Notes: a model not told the origin generated them from the sequence alone. DNA of 64,000 nt from Paraburkholderia unamae (GCF_003268775.1 NZ_QLSU01000008.1:186001-250000), one strand, 5' to 3'; numbered from the stretch's first letter, positions 39,777 through 49,125 are shown. Numbers and translations: made by a program.

Positions 39777-40960
39777 GCGGACGCGTGCGCCCGGCCATAC
39801 ATGCGCAGCGCCAGCCAGCACACCGCCGCGCCGAGCCCGCCCACCACGCCGCCGAACGTGCCCACCCACGAAACGCCGAAGTCGTTCGCGATATGGTTGC
39901 CAAGCAGCGCGCCCGCGCCGATGCCCACGTTATAGAGCCCCGAATAGATGGACACGGCGAGATCCGCCGCTTCCGGCGCGAGCTTCAACACCCACGCCTG
40001 CATCGCGAGACCGAAGCAGACGATCGCGCCGCCCCATATCACCGTATGCACGGAGAGCGTGACGATACTGAGCGCGCTGGGAAACAGCACGAGCAGACAC
40101 ACGAACACCGCGAACACGGCGCCTTGCAGGAATTGCCCAGGCTGCTTCGGGTAGATGCGGTTAAAGCAGATGGCGGCGGGAATGCCCGCGCTGCCGAACA
40201 GGATGAGCAGATACGTGATCCGGTGGTTGCTCTGGTGCCCAACGGTTTGAATGAACGGCTCGATATACGTGTATGACGTGAAATGCGCCGAGACGACGAG
40301 AATCGTGATCAGATAGAGCGACACGAGCATCGGCTTTTTGAACAGCACGGGCACGCTGCTGAACGAGCCCGCTTGCTGGCTCGGCAACAACGGCAGCGTC
40401 ATGCGCAGCATGAGCAACGCGGCGGCAGCCGCGCCCGCGATGACGAGAAAGGCCTGACGCCAGCCGAGCAGTTCGCTGATGACGCGCCCGAGCGGAATGC
40501 CCGCGACCATGGCGATCGAGGTGCCCATTCCCAGCATGGCGAGCGCCCGGCTCTTGTTGCCGGGCGGCGCGAGCCTCACCACGAGCGAGACGGAAATCGA
40601 CCAGAAAATCGCATGCGCGAATGCAATGCCCATTCTCCCGACCATCAGCACCGTGAAATTCCAGGCAACGCCCGTCACGACATGGCTCACGATAAAGAGC
40701 GCGAACACGATGGTCAGCAACTTGCGGCGCTCCACGTTGCGGGTCAGCAGCATCAACGGCAGCGAAGCGACGGCCACGGTCCACGCGTAGATCGTCAGCA
40801 TGATGCCCACATCGGTCGACTTCATGTGCAGACTGTCGCCAATTGCGCTGAGCAGCGCAACGGGCACGAATTCGGTGGTGTTGAAAATAAAAGCCGAGAG
40901 CGCTAATACGAGCACTCCCCACCACGAATGTCGGGACGAAACCGGTTCAGGCGTTGACAT
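39770..40960 (-). CDS. sotB: SotB-like sugar efflux MFS transporter
   Basis: A 396-residue inner-membrane protein of the drug:H+ antiporter-1 (12 TM) type. It shows the SotB/YdeA opening LVLALSAFIFNTTEFVPVALLSAIGDSLHMKSTDVGIMLTIYAW, then LPLMLLTRNVERRKLL, AHAIFWSISVSLVVRLAPPGNKSRALAMLGMGTSIAMVAGIPLGRVI and NVGIGAGALLGNHI. SotB exports arabinose and related sugars or sugar derivatives. The partner regulator may be the convergent winged-helix fusion with its sugar-binding-type domain. The symbol follows family resemblance only. Confidence 0.87.
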   Translation of the reverse strand: MSTPEPVSSRHSWWGVLVLALSAFIFNTTEFVPVALLSAIGDSLHMKSTDVGIMLTIYAWTVAVASLPLMLLTRNVERRKLLTIVFALFIVSHVVTGVAWNFTVLMVGRMGIAFAHAIFWSISVSLVVRLAPPGNKSRALAMLGMGTSIAMVAGIPLGRVISELLGWRQAFLVIAGAAAAALLMLRMTLPLLPSQQAGSFSSVPVLFKKPMLVSLYLITILVVSAHFTSYTYIEPFIQTVGHQSNHRITYLLILFGSAGIPAAICFNRIYPKQPGQFLQGAVFAVFVCLLVLFPSALSIVTLSVHTVIWGGAIVCFGLAMQAWVLKLAPEAADLAVSIYSGLYNVGIGAGALLGNHIANDFGVSWVGTFGGVVGGLGAAVCWLALRMYGRAHASAH

Positions 40961-41066
40961 ACCAGATTGATGCGAAAATCGACAAGGCGCAATTATCGCG
41001 TATTGCTCGCCCGACCATGCCTGAAACGGCCCAACGCCTGCTGGTCGCCCGTCGGGCCGCGCCCGC

Positions 41067-42086
41067 TCACCTCACGGCAACAGGCCCCTGCTCGCGCACC
41101 GATTCGATGCACGCGAGCGCAATGGCGAGCGCGCGGCGCGCGTCCTCGCCGGTCGGCCCGCCAACGGGCTCGCGCTTGCGAACGGCCTGCACGAAGGACG
41201 CAAGCTGAACCGTGTAGCCCGCCACGAAATGCTCCGTGTCGCGACGCCATGTGTCTTGCGACACGCCGTGCCGGTCGAACAGCGTCATGCTGGAGCGGCG
41301 CACATCGCCCATGGTGACCATGCCGCCCGGACCAAACACCTCGCCGCGAATGTCGTAGCCGTACAGCGCCGAGAAGTTCGCCTCCGCCACCGCGATCGAA
41401 CCATTGTCGAACCGGATCGTCACGACCGCCGTATCCAGAAAGCCCTTTTCCTTCGCGTCGGGGCGCACGAGCGCGTCGCCCGCCGCGTAGACTTCCGTGG
41501 CGCGCGCACCGGCGTTGAGCCACAGCAGCGTGTCGAAGTCGTGGATCAGGGTCTCGTAGAAAATGGTCCAGTGCGGGATGCGCGCGGGATCACCGCCAAA
41601 TGGGCCGGGGTCGCGCGTGAGCGAGCGCAGCAGTTGCGGCGCACCGATCCGGCCCGCCGCGATTGCCGCGTGGCCTTCGGCAAAGGCTTGATCCCAGCGG
41701 CGGTTGAAGCCCACCTGCAACGGCACTTCGGCGCTGCGCGCGGCGGCGATCGCGCGGTCGGCCTCTTCGAGTGTCAGCGCCATCGGCTTTTCGCAAAAGA
41801 TCGCCTTGCCGGCTTCGGCGGCCTGCACCACGATGTTCGTGTGAAAGCGCGCGGGCGTGGCGATGATGACGGCGTCGAGGCCGGGTTGCGCGAGCAGTTG
41901 CGCCACATCCGTATAGGCGTGGTCGACGTCGAGCGCAGCAGCGAGTTTCTCGGCCGCGCCGGGCGCGGGATCGGCAATCGCGACGAGATGGGCGTCCACG
42001 AGGCGGCGTGCCACGGTTTCCCCATGAAACGAGCCGATACGGCCCGCGCCGATCAGGCCGATATTGACGGATTTGTTACGCGACAT
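41067..42086 (-). CDS. iolG: Inositol 2-dehydrogenase-like oxidoreductase (Gfo/Idh/MocA)
   Basis: A 339-residue NAD-dependent dehydrogenase. Rossmann motif GLIGAGRIGSFHGETVARR (10-28), AIADPAPGAAEKLAA, IIATPARFHTNIVVQAAEAGKAIFCEKPMALTLEEA with the EKP catalytic Lys, then VGFNRRWDQAFAEG and the HDFDTLLWLNA catalytic segment (Asp/His). This matches IolG (myo-inositol to scyllo-inosose), though related cyclitol or sugar dehydrogenases share the motifs and no other iol gene is present. It reads in the same direction as the MFS gene that starts at 43590 and lies 182 bp beyond it. Confidence 0.82.
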   Translation of the reverse strand: MSRNKSVNIGLIGAGRIGSFHGETVARRLVDAHLVAIADPAPGAAEKLAAALDVDHAYTDVAQLLAQPGLDAVIIATPARFHTNIVVQAAEAGKAIFCEKPMALTLEEADRAIAAARSAEVPLQVGFNRRWDQAFAEGHAAIAAGRIGAPQLLRSLTRDPGPFGGDPARIPHWTIFYETLIHDFDTLLWLNAGARATEVYAAGDALVRPDAKEKGFLDTAVVTIRFDNGSIAVAEANFSALYGYDIRGEVFGPGGMVTMGDVRRSSMTLFDRHGVSQDTWRRDTEHFVAGYTVQLASFVQAVRKREPVGGPTGEDARRALAIALACIESVREQGPVAVR

Positions 42087-42267
42087 ATCAGGAATCCTCT
42101 ACGTTTTATCTCGCGCACCATGCGATGAGCCGTGGGGCATCGTGCGCGTCTCCAGTGTTGTGTTCTTCCCGCCTGTCCCACGGGGAGCAGGCGTCAGGTC
42201 GATCTTAGGACCTGTTCAACACCGCAGACGCGACCGGAAACATCCAGATCGGCTATCCCGATACAAA

Positions 42268-43590
42268 TCAGCAGCTTACGTCGAGCGCCGCGCGCCGGGC
42301 GCGCAGCCCGAACGCATAGGCAAGCACGGCGGAAACCAGCAGCATCGCGCTCACGAAGTACAGCCCCAGTGAGTAGTCGCCGCTCACGTCGCGCAGCCGG
42401 CCGATCACCATCGGGCCGATCGTGCCGCCTATCAGGCTGCCCATCGCGTTGATGAGCGCAATGCCCGCGGCCGCAGCCGAGCCCGACAGGAACTGCGTGG
42501 GCATGCTCCAGAGCGGCGGCTTCGCCGCGTTGATGCCGAAATTCGCGATCGAAAGCCCGACGATCAACACGATGGCGTTGGCGGCGTACCCCGACAGCAG
42601 CATGCCGACGCCGGCCGCGAGACACGCAATCGCAACGTGCAGCCGGCGCTCGTTCGTGCGGTCCGAGTGCCGGGCCCAGAGCACCATCGTGAGGACCGCG
42701 AACAGATTGGGAATCGCGTTCACCAGGCCCAGCTCGAAATAGCTGAAGCCGAAGCGGTGAATGATCATCGGCGCCCAGATGCCGATGGCGTACAGGCCGG
42801 TCGACGTGCCCGCGTAGACGAGCGCCAGCAGCAGCACGCGCGGGTCCTTCACCGCCGCCCAAACGCTCGACTGGCTCTGCGTGGCCTTCGCCTCGCGTTC
42901 GCGCCGCATTGCGTCGCTCAGCCACTGCCGCTCGGCGGGCGCGAGCCATCGGGCGTCGTCAGGCCGGTCGGTCAGATAGAAGAACGACACGACGCCGAGC
43001 AGCACCGTGGGCGCGCCTTCCACGAGGAACAGCCACTGCCAGCCGTGCAGGTGCGCAACGCCGTCGAGATTCATGAGCGCGCCGGAAATGGGCGAGCCGA
43101 TCATGTTCGAGAGCGGCGCGGCGGTCATGAACATCGCCGTGACGAATGCGCGATGGCGCGCGGGAAACCAGAAGCTCAGGTAGAGAATGATGCCGGGAAA
43201 GAAGCCTGCCTCGGCCAGACCGAGCACGAAGCGCAGCGTGTAGAAGCTGTACGGGCCGCTGGCGAACGCCGTGGCCGCGGAGAGCACGCCCCACACGACC
43301 ATCAGCAGTGCGATCCATTTTCGCGCGCCAACGCGTTGCAGCACGAGGTTGGACGGCATGCCGGCGGCGATATAGCCCACGAAGAATATGCCCGCGCCAA
43401 TGCCAAACATGGCCTGCGAGAGCCCGATGTCGTGATTCATCGTGAGGCCCGCGAAGCCGACGTTCACGCGATTCAGAAAGCTCAGGAAATACAGGACGAT
43501 GATGAACGGCGTGATGCGTCGTGAGACCTTGCGCACGACGCCGGTTTCCAGCGCGGCGGCGTCCTGGGGGTGGACTGCGGCAGTGCTCAT
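42268..43590 (-). CDS. MFS transporter, ACS family
   Basis: A 440-residue twelve-helix importer: IIVLYFLSFLNRVNVGFAGLTMNHDIGLSQAMFGIGAGIFFVGYIAAGMPSNLVLQRVGARKWIALLMVVWG, LRFVLGLAEAGFFPGIILYLSFWFPARHRA and LWSMPTQFLSGSAAAAGIALINAMGSLIGG. Typical of organic-acid importers. It lies 67 bp downstream of the leuD-like gene on the same strand, so leuC-leuD-MFS likely form one operon. That suggests import of a hydroxy- or dicarboxylic acid used by the dehydratase. Confidence 0.9.
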   Translation of the reverse strand: MSTAAVHPQDAAALETGVVRKVSRRITPFIIVLYFLSFLNRVNVGFAGLTMNHDIGLSQAMFGIGAGIFFVGYIAAGMPSNLVLQRVGARKWIALLMVVWGVLSAATAFASGPYSFYTLRFVLGLAEAGFFPGIILYLSFWFPARHRAFVTAMFMTAAPLSNMIGSPISGALMNLDGVAHLHGWQWLFLVEGAPTVLLGVVSFFYLTDRPDDARWLAPAERQWLSDAMRREREAKATQSQSSVWAAVKDPRVLLLALVYAGTSTGLYAIGIWAPMIIHRFGFSYFELGLVNAIPNLFAVLTMVLWARHSDRTNERRLHVAIACLAAGVGMLLSGYAANAIVLIVGLSIANFGINAAKPPLWSMPTQFLSGSAAAAGIALINAMGSLIGGTIGPMVIGRLRDVSGDYSLGLYFVSAMLLVSAVLAYAFGLRARRAALDVSC

Positions 43591-43657
43591 GGTTGTCTCC
43601 TCCTGTTGCGCGCTGCGCGCGCAACGTCTGGTTTTATCGGTCAGCGTTGTCGTTCAA

Positions 43658-44299
43658 TCACGACGCTTGCCGCTGTTGCGCGGGCAAATCGATGCGGCAC
43701 CAAGGCTGCGCCGCCCAATGCCTTGCCTCGAACGCGTCGATCGCCTCTTGCTGGCGCAGCGTCATGCCGATCATGTCGAGCCCTTCCACGAGCATCTGCT
43801 TCTGGCGCGCAGCCAGCGAAAACGCATAGCGCCGCCCCGAAGGCGTCACCACCACTTCGTTCTCGACATCGATCGAGAGCGTCTTGTCGCCGCCGCCTTC
43901 GACTTCCTCGACTAGCGCCTCGACCTGTTCGGGCGGCAGCGTGACGAGCAGCAGCCGGTTGTTCATCGCGTTGAAGTAAAAGATCTCGCCGTAGCCCGGC
44001 GCGATCACGGCCTCGAAACCGGCCTGCTGCAAGCCCCACACCGCATGTTCGCGGCTCGATCCGCAGCCGAAGTTCGAGCCGCCGATCAGGATCTTCGCGC
44101 CGCGATAGTCGGCGCGATTGAGCACGAAGGCTTCGCGCGCGCGGCCTTCGGCATCGAAGCGCAGGTCGTACAGCAGCCCGCGCGCGAGCCCCGATTTGTC
44201 GATGCCGAGCAGGAATTGCTTCGGCATGATCTGGTCGGTGTCGAGGTTGTTGACCGGCAGCGGCGCGGCGACGCCGGAAATCGTGAACGGCTTAGCCAT
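43658..44299 (-). CDS. leuD: LeuD-type dehydratase small subunit
   Basis: A 213-residue swivelling domain protein of the aconitase superfamily, the small subunit of 3-isopropylmalate dehydratase or a relative. Marks: VAAPLPVNNLDTDQIMPKQFL, LIGGSNFGCGSSREHAVWGLQQAGFEAVIAPGYGEIFYFNAMNNRLL. ATG 44299 overlaps the large-subunit stop by 8 bp, so they are coupled. No leuA or leuB is in view, and the pair sits beside an organic-anion importer and a haloacid dehalogenase. A substrate other than isopropylmalate (for example citramalate or dimethylmalate) is possible. Confidence 0.88.
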   Translation of the reverse strand: MAKPFTISGVAAPLPVNNLDTDQIMPKQFLLGIDKSGLARGLLYDLRFDAEGRAREAFVLNRADYRGAKILIGGSNFGCGSSREHAVWGLQQAGFEAVIAPGYGEIFYFNAMNNRLLLVTLPPEQVEALVEEVEGGGDKTLSIDVENEVVVTPSGRRYAFSLAARQKQMLVEGLDMIGMTLRQQEAIDAFEARHWAAQPWCRIDLPAQQRQAS

Positions 44300-45710
44300 G
44301 TGCAAGCTCCTTGCGAATGTCGACGATACGGCCCGCGATCGCGGCGGCGGCGGCCATCGCGGGGCTCATCAAATGGGTGCGGCTGTCGCGTCCCTGGCGT
44401 CCTTCGAAATTGCGGTTCGTTGTCGATGCGCAGCGCTCGCCGGGGGCGAGCACGTCGTCGTTCATCGCGAGACACATCGAGCAGCCGGGTTGCCGCCATT
44501 CGAAGCCCGCGTCGATCAGCGCCTGCGCAATGCCTTCGCGCTCCGCCTGGTCGCGCACCATGCCCGATCCGGGCACGACCATCGCACGCACCGTCGCGGC
44601 CACCTTGCGCCCGCGCACGACCTGTACCACCGCGCGCAGGTCCTCGATGCGCGCATTCGTGCACGAGCCGATGAACACGCGGTCGATCGGCGTGCCCTCG
44701 ATCGGCGCGCCGGCGCGCAGGCCGATGTAGTCGAGCGCCTTGTGCAGCGTCGCGGCATCGAGCCCCGAGCCTTCGGCGGCGAGAGGCACGCAGCCGTCCA
44801 CGGGAACCGCCTGGTCCGGGCTCGTGCCCCACGTGACGTAAGGCGCGATGCGCGCGGCGTCGAAGCGATGCTCCGCGTCGAAATGCGCATCGGCGTCGGG
44901 GTGCAACTTCGACCACGCCTCACACGCGGCGTCGAGCGTCTTCGCGTCGAGGTCGCGCACCTTGCCGCGCACATAGTCGAGCGTCGTGCGGTCCGGCGCG
45001 ATCAGCGCGGCGCGCGCGCCCGCTTCCACGGTCATGTTGCACAGGGTCATGCGCGCCTCGGCCGACAGCGCGGCGATGGCCTCGCCCGCGTATTCCACGG
45101 CGTAGCCGCGCGCGCCTTGCGCGCCGATCTTCGCGATGATGTGCAGCACGAGATCCTTCGCGGTCGTGCCGGGCGGCAGCGCGCCGTCCACGACAATGCG
45201 CATGTCCTTCGCAACGCGGTACACGAGCGTTTGCGTTGCCAGCACGTGCTCGACCTCCGACGTGCCGATGCCGAAGCCGAGCGCACCAAGCGCGCCATAG
45301 GTGGTCGTGTGGCTGTCGCCGCACAGCACGACCATGCCGGGACGAATCAGCCCGATCTCGGGCGCGACGACGTGTTCGATGCCCTGCACGGGGTCGTGAA
45401 TATCGAACAGGTGAATGCCCTGCTCCGCACAATTGCGGGTGAAGTTGGCAGCCTGCTTCGCCGCGTCGACGATCTCGATCGTGCGCGCGGCGACGGGCAC
45501 CGGCCGACTCGGAATCACGTGATCGACCACGCCCATCTGCTGGCGCGCACGCCGCACGCGCAGTCCCTTTTCGGCCAGACCCGCGAAAGCCTGCGGGCTG
45601 GTGTACTCGTTCATGATGTGCAGATCGGCGTAGAGCAGAACGTGCTCGGCGTCGATGGTTGATACGGTATGCGAATCAACCAGTTTTTGATAAAGCGTGT
45701 GTGAGGACAT
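44292..45710 (-). CDS. leuC: LeuC-type dehydratase large subunit
   Basis: A 472-residue 4Fe-4S hydro-lyase subunit. It starts MSSHTLYQKLVDSHTVSTIDAEHVLLYADLHIMNEYTSPQAFAGL. CGDSHTTTYGALGALGFGIGTSEVEHVLATQTL is the substrate/cluster region, and the cluster cysteines are in VFIGSCTNARIEDL and WRQPGCSMCLAMN. Length and motifs match LeuC. It interconverts 2- and 3-substituted malates through the unsaturated acid. Its start lies 35 bp after the dehalogenase-like gene stop, so an operon dehalogenase-leuC-leuD-MFS is likely. The frame continues to 45926, but ATG 45710 is the family start. Confidence 0.9.
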   Translation of the reverse strand: MSSHTLYQKLVDSHTVSTIDAEHVLLYADLHIMNEYTSPQAFAGLAEKGLRVRRARQQMGVVDHVIPSRPVPVAARTIEIVDAAKQAANFTRNCAEQGIHLFDIHDPVQGIEHVVAPEIGLIRPGMVVLCGDSHTTTYGALGALGFGIGTSEVEHVLATQTLVYRVAKDMRIVVDGALPPGTTAKDLVLHIIAKIGAQGARGYAVEYAGEAIAALSAEARMTLCNMTVEAGARAALIAPDRTTLDYVRGKVRDLDAKTLDAACEAWSKLHPDADAHFDAEHRFDAARIAPYVTWGTSPDQAVPVDGCVPLAAEGSGLDAATLHKALDYIGLRAGAPIEGTPIDRVFIGSCTNARIEDLRAVVQVVRGRKVAATVRAMVVPGSGMVRDQAEREGIAQALIDAGFEWRQPGCSMCLAMNDDVLAPGERCASTTNRNFEGRQGRDSRTHLMSPAMAAAAAIAGRIVDIRKELAHG

Positions 45711-45745
45711 GATGAAACCCGACTGAAAATGGTCAAACGGTCGAA

Positions 45746-46624
45746 TCAGCGATCGAGAAACGGCAGCACGTGTTCGAGCAACAGTTGCGGCGCTTCTTCC
45801 GCCATGTAGTGTCCGCACGGCAACGCCTCGCCGCTCACGCTTTCGCTCCAGCTTCGCCACTCGGCCAATGGATCGAAGCACTGGCCGACCGTGCCGTGCG
45901 CGCCCCACAAGGCGAGGAACGGGCACACGATGCGCTTGCCCGCCGCGAGATCCGCGCGGTCGTGTTCGAGGTCGATCGTGATCGACGCGCGGTAGTCCTC
46001 GCAGATGCCGTGCGCCGTGGCCGGGTCCGAGAGGCAGCGCAGATAGTGCGCGTAGGCCTCGGGTGCGAACGGGGCGAGCCCCGCGCTGCGCGCGCCCATG
46101 GTCTGCTTCAGATACAGGTCGGGGTCGGCGCGAATCAGCGTTTCCGGAAACGGCGCCGGGCGCACGAGAAAGAACCAGTGCCAGTAGGCCCGCGCGAATG
46201 CGAACGAGGTTTGCTCGTACATCGCGACCGTCGGCGCGACGTCGAGCGTCACGAGCCGCGTAACGGCGTGAGGATGATCGACCGCCATGCGCGCGGCGAC
46301 GCGCCCGCCCCGGTCGTGACCGACGAGCGCGAACGACGCGTAGCCGAGGCCCCGCATGAGTTCGACCTGATCGAGCGCCATGCGGCGCTTGGCGTAGGTG
46401 GAATGGTCGGGTGCGCCTTGCGGCTTGCCGCTTTCGCCGTAGCCGCGCAGGTCGGCGACGATCACCGTGAACCGCTCGGCAAGCGCCGGCGCCACCCTGT
46501 GCCAGATCGCGTGGGTTTGCGGATGGCCGTGCAGCAGCAGCAGCGCGGGACCGCGCCCGCCCTTGAGCGCGTGAATGCGAACGCCGTCGATATCCGCCGC
46601 GACGTTGGTGAAGCCTTCGAACAT
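45746..46624 (-). CDS. Haloacetate/fluoroacetate-dehalogenase-like hydrolase
   Basis: A 292-residue alpha/beta hydrolase with the residue set of fluoroacetate dehalogenase (Asp110, Asp134, His155, Trp156, Tyr219, His280 in the Rhodopseudomonas enzyme). Here: nucleophile Asp104 in VGHDRGGRVAARMAVDHP, acid Asp128 in LVTLDVAPT, halide/carboxylate pocket His149-Trp150 in AYWHWFFLVRPAPFPE, Tyr in CEDYRAS and base His in PCGHYMAEEAP. The HGHPQTHAIW oxyanion loop also fits. It would hydrolyse haloacids to hydroxyacids in the cytosol. First gene of the minus-strand operon, divergent from a LysR gene. Confidence 0.83.
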   Translation of the reverse strand: MFEGFTNVAADIDGVRIHALKGGRGPALLLLHGHPQTHAIWHRVAPALAERFTVIVADLRGYGESGKPQGAPDHSTYAKRRMALDQVELMRGLGYASFALVGHDRGGRVAARMAVDHPHAVTRLVTLDVAPTVAMYEQTSFAFARAYWHWFFLVRPAPFPETLIRADPDLYLKQTMGARSAGLAPFAPEAYAHYLRCLSDPATAHGICEDYRASITIDLEHDRADLAAGKRIVCPFLALWGAHGTVGQCFDPLAEWRSWSESVSGEALPCGHYMAEEAPQLLLEHVLPFLDR

Positions 46625-46741
46625 GCTTGTCTCCCGAAGTGGCTTGCAGTCTAATTGATGCCGTGGGCGATTGGGTTTCCGCAAAAGCAATCCGGTCGTA
46701 ACTTTCAGGAACGAATCAAACGCAGCGCAGGGAGCGGCGCC

Positions 46742-47674
46742 ATGGATGCATTTTCCGATCTGAACCTGTTTGCGCTGGTGGCGCGCAACCGCAATCTGGC
46801 GGCGGCGGCGCGCGAACTGGGGGTCACGCCGCCCGCCGTGAGCAAGCGGCTCGCGCAACTGGAGCAGCGCCTTGGCGTGCGGCTCGTGAACCGCACCACG
46901 CGGCGTCTCTCGCTCACGCCGGAAGGCGAGTTGTATCTCGCGAACGGGTCGCGCATTCTCGACGAGCTGTCGGAGCTGGAGCAGCTCGTCACGCGCAGCC
47001 GTGGCGAACCCGCGGGCCTCTTGCGCGTGAACGCGTCGTTCGGCTTTGGCCGCACGCATGTCGCGCCCGCCGTGTCGGCATATGTCGAGCGCTTTCCCGC
47101 GATGAAGATCCAGTTGCAGTTGACGGAGCGCCCGCTCAGTCTTCAGGAAGAAGGCTTCGATCTCGGCATACGGTTTGGCGAAGTGCCCGACGCGCGCATC
47201 AACGCGCGCCTTCTGCTGAAGAACCGGCGCATCGTGTGCGCGTCGCCCGCATATCTAAAGCAGCATGGCAAGCCCGCCGCGCCGCACGATCTCACGAAGC
47301 ACACATGTATCGTGCTGCGTGAAAATGATTCGGCGTACGGAACATGGCACTTCGCGCGCGGCAAGCGCGCCGAGACCGTGAAGGTCGACGGCGCGCTGTC
47401 CAGCAACGACGGCAGCAGCGTGCTGCGCTGGGCGCTCGACGGACGCGGCATTGTCGTGCGCTCGCAGTGGGAAATCGGCGGGCACATCGAGCGCGGGGAA
47501 CTCGTGCCGCTGCTCGCCGACTGGGCGCTGCCGAACGCCGATATTCACGCGATCTATCTCGAACGCAACAAGCTCTCCGCGAAGCTGCGCAGTTTCGTGG
47601 AGTTTCTCGGCGACTATCTGCGCGAGGAGCCCGTGGGGAAAAAGGCGGCGCATGGCAAGGCGGCCCGGCCATGA
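46742..47674 (+). CDS. LysR-family transcriptional regulator
   Basis: A 310-residue LysR regulator. HTH: MDAFSDLNLFALVARNRNLAAAARELGVTPPAVSKRLAQLEQRLGVRLVNRTTRRLSLTPEGELYL. Effector domain: AGLLRVNASFGFGRTHVAPAVSAYVERFPAMKIQLQLTERPLSLQEEGFDLGIRFGEVPDARINARLL, LLKNRRIVCASPAYLKQHG and ALDGRGIVVRSQWEIGGHIERGELVPLL. ATG at 46742 is preferred over the upstream open frame. It is divergent from the dehalogenase-leuCD-MFS unit with 117 bp between, the usual LysR arrangement, so it probably controls that unit. The C-terminus has a Lys-rich extra tail. Confidence 0.93.
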   Translation: MDAFSDLNLFALVARNRNLAAAARELGVTPPAVSKRLAQLEQRLGVRLVNRTTRRLSLTPEGELYLANGSRILDELSELEQLVTRSRGEPAGLLRVNASFGFGRTHVAPAVSAYVERFPAMKIQLQLTERPLSLQEEGFDLGIRFGEVPDARINARLLLKNRRIVCASPAYLKQHGKPAAPHDLTKHTCIVLRENDSAYGTWHFARGKRAETVKVDGALSSNDGSSVLRWALDGRGIVVRSQWEIGGHIERGELVPLLADWALPNADIHAIYLERNKLSAKLRSFVEFLGDYLREEPVGKKAAHGKAARP

Positions 47675-47964
47675 AACCGGGTCTGCAAACGTCCGCGGCA
47701 AACGCGCGAAAAGCCGGCTATAAAACGATGCTTGCACGCGTTAATGCGCGCGTACACCTCCACGGCATAACCAGCGGCTTGTCTCTATACTGATCTCCAT
47801 GCCGTCCCTGCCTCGCTGTGTGACGCGCAGGTTCCGGCATGCTTCGTACCCGTGTCGCCCTAACCCCCGGACGTTGTCGCTGACGGCCGCGCGCAAGACG
47901 CGTGGGCGCGAGAGCGTCTGTCCGCTTCGTGATTCGTACGTAGTTCGAAACAGGAGAGTTTCCG

Positions 47965-48789
47965 ATGAGCACTTTCACCACCCGCGATGGCACGTCGATC
48001 TACTACAAAGACTGGGGCAGCGGCCGGCCCGTCGTCTTTTCGCACGGCTGGCCGCTTTCGGCCGATGCCTGGGACGCGCAAATGCTCTTCCTCGTGCAAA
48101 ACGGCTTTCGCACGATCGCACACGACCGCCGCGGCCACGGCCGCTCCGATCAGCCCGCGAAGGGCAACGACATGGACACCTGGGCCGACGACCTGGCCGA
48201 ACTGCTCGACAAGCTCGACGTGAAAGACGCCACGCTCGTCGGTCACTCCACGGGCGGCGGCGAAGTCGCGCGCTACATCGGCCGTCACGGCACGAAGCGC
48301 GTGGCGGGCGCGGTCCTGATCGGCGCGGTGCCGCCCATCATGATCAAGAGCGAAAAGAATCCGGGCGGCCTGCCCAAGGATGTGTTCGACGGCATCCGCA
48401 AGGGCGTGATCGACAATCGCTCGCAGTTCTTCAAGGAACTCGCGGTGCCGTTCTACGGCTTCAACCGCAGCGGCGCGAAAGTCTCGCAGGGCACGATCGA
48501 CTCGTTCTGGCTGCAAGGCATGCTCGGCGGCATCCTCGCGCTCCATGACTGCGTGCACGAGTTCTCCGAAGTCGACTACACGGAAGACCTCAAGAAGTTC
48601 GACGTGCCCACGCTGGTGCTGCACGGCGACGACGACCAGATCGTGCCGATCGACGACGCGGGCAAGCTCTCCGCAAAGATCGTCAAGGACGCCACGCTCA
48701 AGATTTATCCGGGCGGCCCGCACGGCATGTGCACGACGATGGCCGACCAGGTCAACGCCGATCTGCTCGCGTTCCTGAACCGCAAGTAA
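47965..48789 (+). CDS. Cofactor-free haloperoxidase/arylesterase-like hydrolase
   Basis: A 274-residue serine alpha/beta hydrolase of the non-haem chloroperoxidase group. FTTRDGTSIYYKDWGSGRPVVFSHGWPLSADAWDAQMLFL and AHDRRGHGRSDQPAKGNDMDTWADDLAELLD are near-invariant in the family. The triad is Ser in VGHSTGGGEVARYIGRHG, Asp in LHGDDDQIVP and His in GGPHGMCTT. In vivo such enzymes are esterases or perhydrolases; halogenation is secondary via peracids. AGGAG ten bases before the ATG. The 290 bases upstream hold a TATACT -10-like box (47785-47790) and no gene. Confidence 0.92.
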   Translation: MSTFTTRDGTSIYYKDWGSGRPVVFSHGWPLSADAWDAQMLFLVQNGFRTIAHDRRGHGRSDQPAKGNDMDTWADDLAELLDKLDVKDATLVGHSTGGGEVARYIGRHGTKRVAGAVLIGAVPPIMIKSEKNPGGLPKDVFDGIRKGVIDNRSQFFKELAVPFYGFNRSGAKVSQGTIDSFWLQGMLGGILALHDCVHEFSEVDYTEDLKKFDVPTLVLHGDDDQIVPIDDAGKLSAKIVKDATLKIYPGGPHGMCTTMADQVNADLLAFLNRK

Positions 48790-48813
48790 CGCGGCTGCGC
48801 GCGGCGTGCCCGC

Positions 48814-49062
48814 TCAACGCGAGCACGCCGTCAACGCCTGCACGTACTGCACCTGCCACGCGGGGTCTTGCCCGAACGCCGCGAGGTCGGCGTGCAAGTC
48901 GTTCGCGTAGGCGGCCACGCAGGCGCGGTTGTTCGCCTCCACGGCGCCCGGCATATAAACCATCGCCACAACGACCGCGCCCACCGCCAGCGCGGCAATC
49001 GTCAGACCCATCGCCCAACGCCATCCCTCGGCCCCTGCACCCTTTAGCGCCGCTTCGCTCAT
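48814..49062 (-). CDS. Small single-span membrane protein, unknown function
   Basis: An 82-residue protein: cytosolic start MSEAALKGAGAEGWRW, one transmembrane helix AMGLTIAALAVGAVVVAMVYMPGAV, then a 40-residue periplasmic part EANNRACVAAYANDLHADLAAFGQDPAWQVQYVQALTACSR whose two cysteines could form a disulphide. No family recognised. It is the first gene downstream of a motif (49077-49095) that also precedes the MarR gene, so the two may be co-regulated. GGAGAATAACC forms a good ribosome site. Confidence 0.7.
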   Translation of the reverse strand: MSEAALKGAGAEGWRWAMGLTIAALAVGAVVVAMVYMPGAVEANNRACVAAYANDLHADLAAFGQDPAWQVQYVQALTACSR

Positions 49063-49076
49063 GGTTATTCTCCTTA

Positions 49077-49095
49077 TTGATTAGCAAGACAATCA
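49077..49095. promoter_or_regulatory. Candidate MarR operator 1
   Basis: TTGATTAGCAAGACAATCA contains TGATT/AATCA inverted arms with an 8-base spacer. It lies 15 bp before the small membrane-protein start codon and matches 17 of 19 bases of the element at 49562-49580 before the MarR gene. Confidence 0.55.
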
Positions 49096-49125
49096 TCTGC
49101 GCAAAAAAAATCGCGCGAGCCACCC

